In this document: positions 1 to 6,698 of the stretch, in pieces
Layout: each line of letters begins with the position of its first letter
How positions within the stretch are numbered: the first letter of the stretch is position 1
Source: CAYMPH01 sp964392365
Lineage (GTDB): Bacteria > Spirochaetota > UBA4802 > UBA5550
Direction of reading: 5' to 3'
DNA: 30,546 bases
NCBI GenBank assembly: GCA_964392365.1
Contig: CAYMPH010000028.1
Location: 1 to 30,546 of the forward strand
Notes under the pieces: model-generated
What the model was told of the DNA's origin: nothing
Database searches by the model: none
What the model saw: the letters and a program-made list of their open reading frames with translations, nothing else
Position numbers and translations under genes: made by a program

Positions 1-643
1 CAGTTGCTCCAGAAGTAAAAATATCATCAACTAAAAGCACTGTTTTACCCATAAAGTCAGTTTTTGATTTCACTTTATATCTTCCAATTACATTGAGGAA
101 TCTGTCTCTATAGCCGAGCTCATTCTGTTTCCCTGCATCAGATTTTTCGAATAAAATATTCCTATATGGAGCTTTTAATTTCCTTGAAATTTTTTTTGCA
201 ATCAATTCGCACTGATTATATCCTCTTTTCCATATCTTTTTCTGATTCATTGGAACAGATGTTATTATATCGCACTCAATGCCGGATAATCCAGGCCAGG
301 AAACAGCAATATCAGAAAGAATATTTACTGCACGTTTCAGGCCGTTGTATTTTATTCCGTGAAGCAGTTCCCGCACTTCATCAGAATAATCAATCAGGGA
401 AAAATGTCTGGCCGGATAAAATTTTCTTCCGGAACATATAACGCAGATATTATTTTCAATTACTCCTGAGCATACGGGACATTCATCTTTTATATATTCT
501 ATTTTTTCTGCACATGTTATGCATAAATTTCTATCACTTAATGAAACCGGGGATGTGCAGCATGCGCATTTTGACGGAAAAATAATATCAGACAATAAGT
601 AAAAAAAATCAGATATATTTTGTCGGATCAGGAATTCCTGCAT
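1..643 (-). CDS. comF: ComF family phosphoribosyltransferase-like protein (3' end beyond the window)
   Basis: About 214 codons are present and the C-terminus runs off the left edge; family members are usually about 230-240 aa, so little is missing. I chose ATG at 643, inside the 3' end of queC (35-nt overlap); the protein opens MQEFLIRQNISDFF. Seen in order: a zinc-ribbon-like N-terminus with several CxxC pairs (CACC, CITC, CPVC, CVIC), the motif KRGYNQ, then VLLVDDIFTSGAT near the edge, which is the PRPP-binding loop of type I phosphoribosyltransferases. This order is diagnostic of ComF. In naturally competent bacteria ComF works on the cytoplasmic side of DNA uptake; the many homologues elsewhere are of less certain role. 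The overlap implies translational coupling with queC. A distant AGGA lies about 14 nt before the ATG. Family call is firm; a competence role is inference. Confidence 0.9.
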   Translation of the reverse strand, partial: MQEFLIRQNISDFFYLLSDIIFPSKCACCTSPVSLSDRNLCITCAEKIEYIKDECPVCSGVIENNICVICSGRKFYPARHFSLIDYSDEVRELLHGIKYNGLKRAVNILSDIAVSWPGLSGIECDIITSVPMNQKKIWKRGYNQCELIAKKISRKLKAPYRNILFEKSDAGKQNELGYRDRFLNVIGRYKVKSKTDFMGKTVLLVDDIFTSGAT

Positions 644-1286
644 CTATAAAACCATTCCTTCTGAGAATGCAGCTGTCGCATGTACCGCATGCAAGACCGG
701 ATGCATCCGGATCATAGCAGCTGTGTGTTATTGAATAATCGATTCCGAGAGAAATTCCTTTTTTAATTATTTCTGATTTTTTCAAATCAATTAATGGGGT
801 GTGTATTTTAAACGGTTTCCCTTCAATTGCAGCTTTAGTTCCGATATTTGCCATCTTCTGATATGAAGTGAAAAATTCAGGTCTGCAGTCAGGATACCCG
901 CTATAATCAACTGAATTTGCTCCGATAAAAATATCTGATGCACCGAAACTCTCTGCTGCTGCAAGCGCGTATGAAAGAAAAAGTATATTTCTTGCAGGTA
1001 CATATGTAGAAGGAATTTTCAAAGGATCTAAGCCGGATTTCGGCACAGCTATTCCTGAATTTTTAACAAGAGCTGATTTAAAAATGTCAGCCGGTATATC
1101 AATCAAAATATGACTTTTAATTTTAAAAAATTCAGCAACTTTTCTGGAACACTCAAGCTCAATGCCATGCCTCTGTCCGTAATTAAAAGATAAAGCGTAT
1201 AGCTCAAAACCTTCGCTATAAGCTATCCCTGCAACAGTAGCTGAATCAAGTCCTCCGCTAAGTAATATTACTGCTTTATTCCTCAT
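609..1286 (-). CDS. queC: 7-cyano-7-deazaguanine synthase (QueC)
   Basis: QueC converts 7-carboxy-7-deazaguanine to preQ0 using ATP and ammonia, in queuosine tRNA modification. The 225-aa length is normal for the family. The N-terminal pyrophosphatase loop LLSGGLDSAT (residues 8-17) binds ATP. The C-terminal zinc site is complete: C190, C200, C203 and C206 in the pattern C-x9-C-x2-C-x2-C. The start ATG at 1286 is preceded by AGGAT about 7 nt upstream and leads straight into the conserved first strand. It overlaps the start of comF downstream. No other queuosine genes (queD, queE, queF, tgt) lie in the window, so the rest of the pathway must be elsewhere. Confidence 0.96.
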   Translation of the reverse strand: MRNKAVILLSGGLDSATVAGIAYSEGFELYALSFNYGQRHGIELECSRKVAEFFKIKSHILIDIPADIFKSALVKNSGIAVPKSGLDPLKIPSTYVPARNILFLSYALAAAESFGASDIFIGANSVDYSGYPDCRPEFFTSYQKMANIGTKAAIEGKPFKIHTPLIDLKKSEIIKKGISLGIDYSITHSCYDPDASGLACGTCDSCILRRNGFIDAGIPDPTKYI

Positions 1287-1407
1287 TTTTCATCCTATTT
1301 ATTATTAATACTAACAAACAAAGAAAATATAAAAAAAATTAAGTAAAAAATTTTATTACAATTTTCCCTTCATTAAAATCATTAAAAGAGGCATACTTAA
1401 ATTAATT

Positions 1408-3387
1408 TTATCTTCCGCATTCTCTGATTATAAGTGCAGCAAGCTCTTCTGAATCAGCATTATCCAGCCGGCGCAGGGCAAGCTGCCATTTCTCATAAAA
1501 GCTGTCACCGGGTTTGTCATCCTCGAAAAGCTTTTCATACTCCATCCGGTTATTTCTAAAAGCGCTCTGAATTTCCATAAAACTTCGGATGAATGCCCCG
1601 ATAAAACTGTCCCTGAACAGCTCGAAGTCCGGAACCAGCCCTGATCGTTTAATAAGAGACTGGGCATAATCAACGGCAAATTCAGAAAGCGGTACATCCA
1701 TGTCATTAAATGACGCAGTCCCTTCGGTGATAACGATATCTAGCGGCGCGCCTCCGGAGTCGACAACTACAATCTCATCACCGTCATCAAAGATGACTTC
1801 ACCGTCGTAGAGCCGGCCTGTAATAATGCTTGCAGCTGCAGTTTGTCCGAGAAGTTTCGCGAACCCGGTTGAATTCTCTTCTATACGATACCAGTCCACT
1901 GGGATCTTGTCAGTTGCATAGCCAAACTCGTAATCGCGTTCATAATAGCAGCTGGTAATATTCTGCCCGCGGAATTTCAGATTGACCCCGTCATAAGACT
2001 CGGTTATGCACCTGATTTCAACACGGGAGAGGTTTAAACCCAGGCGCAAGCAAGCCTCATGACGCTTTCTTACAAATGCACGGTTGGCTTCCGATGCGGC
2101 TATTGCCTCTGCGAGCCCAAGACCGTTGTCAAGAAAATAATAAACGTCACGCTTCTGAAACCGGATAACTTTTACAGTTTCAACCGGATCGGCTGCACGG
2201 TGATATACAGCAATATACACGCATCGTCTTCCCGGCATAATAATTTTCCGCGAGGTCCGTTTTGAAAGCGAATTTTCAATACGCGCAACATTGATATAAT
2301 CAATATACGGATCTGCTTTAATAAAATTCATTATAATACCCCTGACATTCCGGTCCAGCAGCCCCAGGATGACATCATCTTTTTCAGTTTTATCAGTGTC
2401 AAATGCCGGGTCAAACAGCTGTTCGCCGCCTTTGATTGAACATCCCGGAAGCCATGTCACCCTGGAATGAAATTCATCGGATAACCCAACGACGTCTTCC
2501 TCAAGACGCAGTCTGCAGTCTTCATCCCTGCTGTACCCGATAAGAGACCGGAACATTTCGGCCTGCCACACCGGATCATAACAATTATCCTCGCGAAAAT
2601 ATTGTTCTGTAGAAAATACAAAATTTTTCTTTAAAAGATTATAATGGCTCATCATATGCGAATCGACGGATGCAAAGTCAAAGGGCTCAAAATTGGAATT
2701 GCCGAAATTCTGTGTCTTGAAAAAAACAACAGCAGGACTCCCATCCTCAATCCTCCGGGCTGAGAGGTCCTTAATCTCTTCGAGACAGGCTCGTATTTCT
2801 GCATCGGGCAGCTTTCCGATGTTCATAAACTCTGTACAGGTAAGATACTTGGTGCCGGTTGTGCGCGAATAGTAATATACAGTTTTCGTTCCAAGCTGTA
2901 TACGCGACGAATTGATAAAGTCAATAATCTCTTCAGAGGATTTTGGAGTTTCCTGCAGGCGCCAGATTTCTCCGCGTCTCTTGATGGCATCTCTGACCTC
3001 ATCTTTATATACGTTAATGAAACGGACAGAAGAGCGCGGAATCCCGAGACTCTGCAGATAAGCATCTGCGCGATAAGCCTGTTCCATCCTCTTGGCCGAT
3101 GACCGGATATACACCATATTATGCTCAATAACCAGATCGACCGATTGCGAGATGATCCAGTCATTTTCAATGTCTGTAAGATCCGGAAGGCCGGTTTCGG
3201 CACGCACGGATTCAACACGCGCCAGATAATAAATTTTTAATACAGGGTGGATGGTCGGGCCTGATAGCACTACTTCATTTAAACCATCAGAAAAAAATGT
3301 AGCAACTTTATACTTCAGCTCACCGGATTCATCCGTAAGCAGAGGGTTATCTTCTATTATGAGTTCATCAAGATAATGTAAATCCAA
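1408..3387 (-). CDS. Large hypothetical protein of unknown function
   Basis: I do not recognise this 659-aa protein. It has no signal peptide or membrane segment and looks cytoplasmic, rich in charged residues and alternating helix and strand. Local features: VYYYSRTTGTKYLTCTEF near residues 165-190, and DDGDEIVVVDSGGAPLDI near 540-560, which resembles a beta-rich domain. No catalytic motif is clear. The start is TTG at 3387 with GGAG 7 nt upstream; the ATG at 3400 is out of frame. A long uninterrupted frame and a good ribosome site make it a real gene. Its base composition is visibly richer in G+C (many GCG, CGC, CGG and CCG triplets, and a GGCGCGCC at about 1743) than its AT-rich neighbours, which could reflect transfer or different selection. 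It stands alone, 121 bp upstream of queC with its own candidate promoter. Confidence 0.85.
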   Translation of the reverse strand: MDLHYLDELIIEDNPLLTDESGELKYKVATFFSDGLNEVVLSGPTIHPVLKIYYLARVESVRAETGLPDLTDIENDWIISQSVDLVIEHNMVYIRSSAKRMEQAYRADAYLQSLGIPRSSVRFINVYKDEVRDAIKRRGEIWRLQETPKSSEEIIDFINSSRIQLGTKTVYYYSRTTGTKYLTCTEFMNIGKLPDAEIRACLEEIKDLSARRIEDGSPAVVFFKTQNFGNSNFEPFDFASVDSHMMSHYNLLKKNFVFSTEQYFREDNCYDPVWQAEMFRSLIGYSRDEDCRLRLEEDVVGLSDEFHSRVTWLPGCSIKGGEQLFDPAFDTDKTEKDDVILGLLDRNVRGIIMNFIKADPYIDYINVARIENSLSKRTSRKIIMPGRRCVYIAVYHRAADPVETVKVIRFQKRDVYYFLDNGLGLAEAIAASEANRAFVRKRHEACLRLGLNLSRVEIRCITESYDGVNLKFRGQNITSCYYERDYEFGYATDKIPVDWYRIEENSTGFAKLLGQTAAASIITGRLYDGEVIFDDGDEIVVVDSGGAPLDIVITEGTASFNDMDVPLSEFAVDYAQSLIKRSGLVPDFELFRDSFIGAFIRSFMEIQSAFRNNRMEYEKLFEDDKPGDSFYEKWQLALRRLDNADSEELAALIIRECGR

Positions 3388-3466
3388 ATTTTTGCTCCAT
3401 GCGGTTTCATAGATTTTTTTTCAAAGAATTTAATTTAAAGAAGAAGATCAGACTCTTTGATTATTT

Positions 3467-3495
3467 CAATTACAGCCAATCATAAATTTAGTCAA
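3467..3495 (-). promoter_or_regulatory. Candidate sigma-70-type promoter for the 659-aa gene
   Basis: On the minus strand TTGACT (3495-3490) is followed after exactly 17 nt by TAATTG (3472-3467). Transcription would start near 3460 and give a leader of about 70 nt. The -35 is strong and the -10 moderate. The stretch TTGACTAAATTT-N3-GATTGG recurs at the promoter near 21584. Confidence 0.45.
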
Positions 3496-3571
3496 TACCT
3501 TTATATATAGTGAAACTAAATAAAAAATTCATTTCATAAAAAAGATTTAATATCATCAGGATTGTTTTTTC

Positions 3572-3600
3572 TTGACATAAAGTGTAAAATAAAATATAAA
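3572..3600 (+). promoter_or_regulatory. Consensus promoter with very short or no leader
   Basis: TTGACA (3572-3577), a 17-nt spacer and TATAAA (3595-3600) form a near-perfect sigma-70-type promoter. The expected transcription start, about 7 nt after the -10, falls near 3607, one or two bases before the ATG at 3609. There is no Shine-Dalgarno sequence, so the message may be leaderless. Confidence 0.65.
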
Positions 3601-3608
3601 GTGAAAGC

Positions 3609-4043
3609 ATGAAAGATAATATTTTTAAAAAAATTTCAATAATTGTTTTAATTATTACTGCAGCATATTTTACAGGATTCGCTCTCGCACATTTTAAAAT
3701 CATATCATCACAAATTTATTTAACCTCATCATTCGGGTTCAGACCGTCGGAGCGTCCTGAAATTTACGGGCTGATTTTTATTGCCGAACTCCTTATCCCT
3801 GTGATAGGATTATTTCTGGGATATGCATTGCTGACATTTTTGATAAAAAGGAATATACTGTTTTCTGCTGTTGGAGTTTTATTAATTTCAACAGGAGCTT
3901 ATTTTACATTTGCCGGCATATTGGAATGTCATATAAAAAAATTATGGGAAACTGCTTCTATGATTGGAGCTGGAATATTTTTTATCTGTATTGGAATTAT
4001 ATTATTCAAAGCAAATGCAATATTTTCTGACAAGAAAAAATAG
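3609..4043 (+). CDS. Small four-helix integral membrane protein, unknown function
   Basis: The 144-aa protein has four hydrophobic segments, at about residues 7-27, 53-75, 82-104 and 115-134, and a lysine-rich C-terminal tail (FSDKKK) that would lie in the cytoplasm. Between helices 1 and 2 is a polar loop with FGFRPSERPEIYG. I recognise no family. A real gene is supported by the consensus promoter immediately upstream, coherent membrane topology, and the lack of any better frame here. The start is the first ATG; a later start would remove helix 1. It is monocistronic: the next gene, in the same direction, lies 179 bp downstream and has its own promoter. It could be a member of one of the poorly described small membrane-protein families; nothing indicates a substrate. 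Confidence 0.7.
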   Translation: MKDNIFKKISIIVLIITAAYFTGFALAHFKIISSQIYLTSSFGFRPSERPEIYGLIFIAELLIPVIGLFLGYALLTFLIKRNILFSAVGVLLISTGAYFTFAGILECHIKKLWETASMIGAGIFFICIGIILFKANAIFSDKKK

Positions 4044-4090
4044 AAATAAAAAATTTAATAATTACCTCAAAGATCTGATTATATATTTAT

Positions 4091-4138
4091 ATATCAGTTG
4101 AAAATTTGATTTGACGGCATCCAGTTAACTGATATTTA
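4091..4138 (+). promoter_or_regulatory. Promoter with an operator-like inverted repeat
   Basis: TTGACG (4111-4116), a 16-nt spacer and TATTTA (4133-4138) form a candidate promoter for the gene at 4223, giving a leader of about 78 nt. Perfect 9-bp arms ATATCAGTT (4091-4099) and AACTGATAT (4127-4135) enclose the -35 and overlap the -10, as a repressor site would. A small hairpin TGCCG-CTGC-CGGCA lies in the leader at 4179-4192. Confidence 0.45.
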
Positions 4139-4222
4139 TCGTATCAATATATTTAATTAACAAGTATTCAGCTTTCCTGCCGCTGCCGGCAATATCAGGT
4201 AACGGCTATTAGGAGGATTTAT

Positions 4223-4501
4223 ATGAGTAAAGAATATACTTCCGGAACATTCTGCATTGACATCAAGTGCCCGCAGCATATGGCTCTTGATGGGCTCAAG
4301 GGAAATGCTTACGTGGAAAAAAAGCAGGTCCACTGTAAAGACTGTTATGCCTGGCGTTTTTTTTCATGGATGAAAGACAATCAATGGCGGATCATACATA
4401 CTCAGCCTGAAATTTCCAACAAGCAGCTTGCTGCAATGATTAAGGGAATAGATCCGGTTCGGGTTGAGGATTTAACAGAAGAAGAAATCCTTTGTCTGTA
4501 A
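4223..4501 (+). CDS. Small Cys-containing protein, possible metal-binding knuckle
   Basis: The protein is 92 aa, with a strong AGGAGG Shine-Dalgarno just upstream of the ATG. Four cysteines in the N-terminal half, C11, C16, C38 and C41, give a C-x4-C ... C-x2-C pattern (FCIDIKCP and VHCKDC) that could bind zinc or an iron-sulfur centre. A Trp- and aromatic-rich stretch follows (CYAWRFFSWMKDNQWRI). The acidic C-terminus (VRVEDLTEEEILCL) looks helical. I do not recognise the family and assign no function. The gene has its own promoter with an inverted repeat, which suggests regulated expression. It converges with the minus-strand gene that ends at 4529. Confidence 0.75.
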   Translation: MSKEYTSGTFCIDIKCPQHMALDGLKGNAYVEKKQVHCKDCYAWRFFSWMKDNQWRIIHTQPEISNKQLAAMIKGIDPVRVEDLTEEEILCL

Positions 4502-4528
4502 ATCTCTAAAGAACATATATCAAATATA

Positions 4529-5704
4529 TTAAGGCTTCTTCTTTCGTGCAACAATAAGATGGTATGTCATATCAGGATATCCGTAACCATACCCATAAAC
4601 AAAATTAATCGGCCCTCTGGAATATTTAGCAACATCATTCTCCAGTGATTTCTGGTACTGGTGACTGAATAATGGAATCGGCTTATGATATTTTCCAAAA
4701 TAGGCTATATCCCATTCGGACTTTTTAAAATAATTATAATCAATTCCGCTGTCATCCTGAATTATCATCGGGCTTTTTGCAAGCACCTGTCCTCTTATAC
4801 TGCTGAAATTACTGTCTGACATGAGATAAGAAGCAGACTTTACAATGGCAGCCTGCGGATTAAAAGTTTCAATCATGGCAAAAAACCGCGGAAGCTGCGC
4901 CGATTTATTATAAACATTGATCTGAAAATAGCTCGCACGTCTATGCTTCTGATCAGCACCCATGAAAATTATCTCAATACCGGATACATGCTCCTTACCT
5001 GCAATTTTATTTTTAAAATCATAACCTGTTACACCCTCAGGCGTAATAAAAATTTCCCTGGCATCAACAATTGTGTACCCGTCACGCGCAAGAAAAAAGC
5101 ACATCAGAGCAGCAACGCCGTTGAGAGAGCTTTTTTTAACCTTTGAGGACATATCACTTGTTACAAAAAATGAATGGTTAAGAACAAAATTAAGGGCATC
5201 GAGCAGAGATTCAACCTGATAAACAAGAGCTGCCTTAGGAACAGCATCCATTGAAGGAATACCTCCGGTAGGTTCAAGTCCGAACATAAGAATTTCATCT
5301 GCTTTAGGAAAAAACAGCAGAGGGTGAAGCACATCAGGTCCGCTGAATGGATAAAACACTCTGGCAATATTCTTTTCCGGAATGTTCTTATTCCGCCACT
5401 CTGTTATTTCATTTTTATTTTTAGTAAAAAAACCGCTCCAGCTTGCAGATATGGATTCTGATATTTTTTTATATCTGGCACGGTCAATTTCCGGTAGAAA
5501 AGCAAGCTCCTGCTGAGTAAGCAGGCCTGCCAGAAACCTTGAAGTCCGATTCAGCTCAATGCTCTGCTGCGAAAATTTTTCCGGAGCAGCTTCAGCTTCC
5601 TGATTTGGCTGGGTGTTAAATATTAAAACAGTACCGCATGCAAGAATGAGTGATAAAATCACAGCACTTATAAAAAATAAACGCCTATATTTTTCTTTTT
5701 TCAT
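4529..5704 (-). CDS. Exported or membrane-anchored hypothetical protein
   Basis: The frame extends upstream to an ATG at 5752 (407 aa), but I prefer the ATG at 5704 (391 aa). It has GGAGA 9 nt upstream, and the N-terminus then becomes a normal export signal or anchor: a Lys/Arg-rich start (MKKEKYRRLF), a hydrophobic core (about residues 8-30) containing LILAC, which is a poor lipobox, then a polar linker. The mature part is about 350 aa, with distinctive segments FYPFSGPDVLHPLLFFP and MFGLEPTGGIP and a Gly/Tyr repeat YGYGYGYP near the C-terminus. I vaguely recall similar uncharacterised exported proteins in other diderm bacteria but can name no family. A strong promoter lies at 5771-5798. The alternatives, lipoprotein or single-pass anchor, cannot be separated by eye. 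Confidence 0.82.
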   Translation of the reverse strand: MKKEKYRRLFFISAVILSLILACGTVLIFNTQPNQEAEAAPEKFSQQSIELNRTSRFLAGLLTQQELAFLPEIDRARYKKISESISASWSGFFTKNKNEITEWRNKNIPEKNIARVFYPFSGPDVLHPLLFFPKADEILMFGLEPTGGIPSMDAVPKAALVYQVESLLDALNFVLNHSFFVTSDMSSKVKKSSLNGVAALMCFFLARDGYTIVDAREIFITPEGVTGYDFKNKIAGKEHVSGIEIIFMGADQKHRRASYFQINVYNKSAQLPRFFAMIETFNPQAAIVKSASYLMSDSNFSSIRGQVLAKSPMIIQDDSGIDYNYFKKSEWDIAYFGKYHKPIPLFSHQYQKSLENDVAKYSRGPINFVYGYGYGYPDMTYHLIVARKKKP

Positions 5705-5757
5705 TTTATATTTTCTCCGGAAAAGTAATTTTTCATCTGATGCATTTAACATACGGC

Positions 5758-5798
5758 TAAGCCTGAAATAATAATATTTTTGAGGCTTAAAATGTCAA
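5758..5798 (-). promoter_or_regulatory. Strong promoter with an inverted repeat over the -10
   Basis: On the minus strand TTGACA (5798-5793), a 16-nt spacer and TATTAT (5776-5771) form a near-consensus promoter for the exported-protein gene. Perfect 7-bp arms TAAGCCT (5758-5764) and AGGCTTA (5783-5789) bracket the -10 and the expected start point, like an operator. If transcription starts near 5764, the leader to the preferred ATG at 5704 is about 60 nt. Confidence 0.55.
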
Positions 5799-5854
5799 TG
5801 AGGAAAGATAAGATTAAGTAATTTATAGAAGATGTTAAGAATAATTCAATCGCC

Positions 5855-5873
5855 GCTACGGGTACCCGATAGC
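5855..5873. other. Short GC-rich hairpin between genes
   Basis: GCTACGGG and CCCGATAGC pair as an 8-bp stem with one bulged base and a 2-nt TA loop, 25 bp past the deacetylase-side gene end. Neither strand has a following T-run, so it is at best a weak terminator. Confidence 0.4.
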
Positions 5874-5897
5874 AATTTGCAGCCAAAATAAAGAATA

Positions 5898-6668
5898 TCA
5901 GGCAAACCCATTGCAGAAGGCTTCTGTATTCAGGGCGAGTGCATCGTGATTATATCCGCCTTCAAGAAGAGCGTAACGGCGCCCCTTGCATAGTTTATCT
6001 GAATATTCCTTCATGAGACTGCCGAGCACAGTATAATCCTCCGGATAAAGAAGACCGCCCCAGTCATCAATTCCCTGATCAAATCCGGCTGAAGCAACGA
6101 AGATATCAATGTCGTGCAGATCGCGCATATATGCATCAACCTCTCTCAAATATTCTTTGCGCTCGCCGGCCATTGGATTAAGGATCTTGACCCGGAATCC
6201 GTCATTGCGGCGTCTGAGTATATTGATATTGCCGTCTCCTGTATGCAGGTCGAAATCAAGCACAAATGCCGACCTGATTTTCCCCTCTGAAAACAGTTTA
6301 AGAAGACTCACACTGATATTGTTAAAATAGCAGAATCCCCAGCAGGAATCAGCTGAAGCATGATGTCCGGGCGGGCGTATCACAGCAAAGGCGGGCTCAC
6401 CATTGTATGCAATTTCTGCAGCAAGAATAGCGCCCCCTGCAGACAACGCCGCAAGCTCATAGAGCAGGCTATTTCTTTTTATATGCTTATACTGTCCGGC
6501 AGAGTGTGCTCTGAGTATATCTTCATCTGAAGCTGGATCAGGAACAGCTATTCCGTAATCTTTATTTCTGGAAAGCAGCGTCATGATACCTTCAAGACGG
6601 CCGGGATATGCAGCAGGGTCTCCGGCATAATCAGAATTATAATACTGTTCAGAAAAAACTATTTTCAA
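5898..6668 (-). CDS. Histone deacetylase / acetylpolyamine amidohydrolase family protein
   Basis: The protein is a zinc-dependent deacetylase of 256 aa, on the short side for the family. Active-site parts are all visible: RPPGHH (residues 98-103) with the paired histidines, GFCYFNN, DFDLHTGDGN supplying D140 and H142, SAGFD supplying D197 as the third zinc ligand, and LEGGY with the catalytic Tyr239. The start is TTG at 6668, supported by GGGAGG 7 nt upstream. It follows rodA after 30 nt and probably shares the mre-rodA transcript. Bacterial members remove acetyl groups from polyamines, acetoin-related substrates or protein lysines; the substrate here cannot be told. Co-transcription with cell-wall elongation genes makes an acetylated sugar or protein of the envelope conceivable, but that is speculation. 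Confidence 0.92.
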   Translation of the reverse strand: MKIVFSEQYYNSDYAGDPAAYPGRLEGIMTLLSRNKDYGIAVPDPASDEDILRAHSAGQYKHIKRNSLLYELAALSAGGAILAAEIAYNGEPAFAVIRPPGHHASADSCWGFCYFNNISVSLLKLFSEGKIRSAFVLDFDLHTGDGNINILRRRNDGFRVKILNPMAGERKEYLREVDAYMRDLHDIDIFVASAGFDQGIDDWGGLLYPEDYTVLGSLMKEYSDKLCKGRRYALLEGGYNHDALALNTEAFCNGFA

Positions 6669-6698
6669 TGGTACACCTCCCGTTATGGGTGAAGCAAC

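Noticed and set aside
166..441. A 91-codon plus-strand open frame at the left edge
   Set aside because: It lies antisense to comF, whose minus-strand translation carries ComF motifs throughout. There is no ribosome site and the composition is not protein-like.
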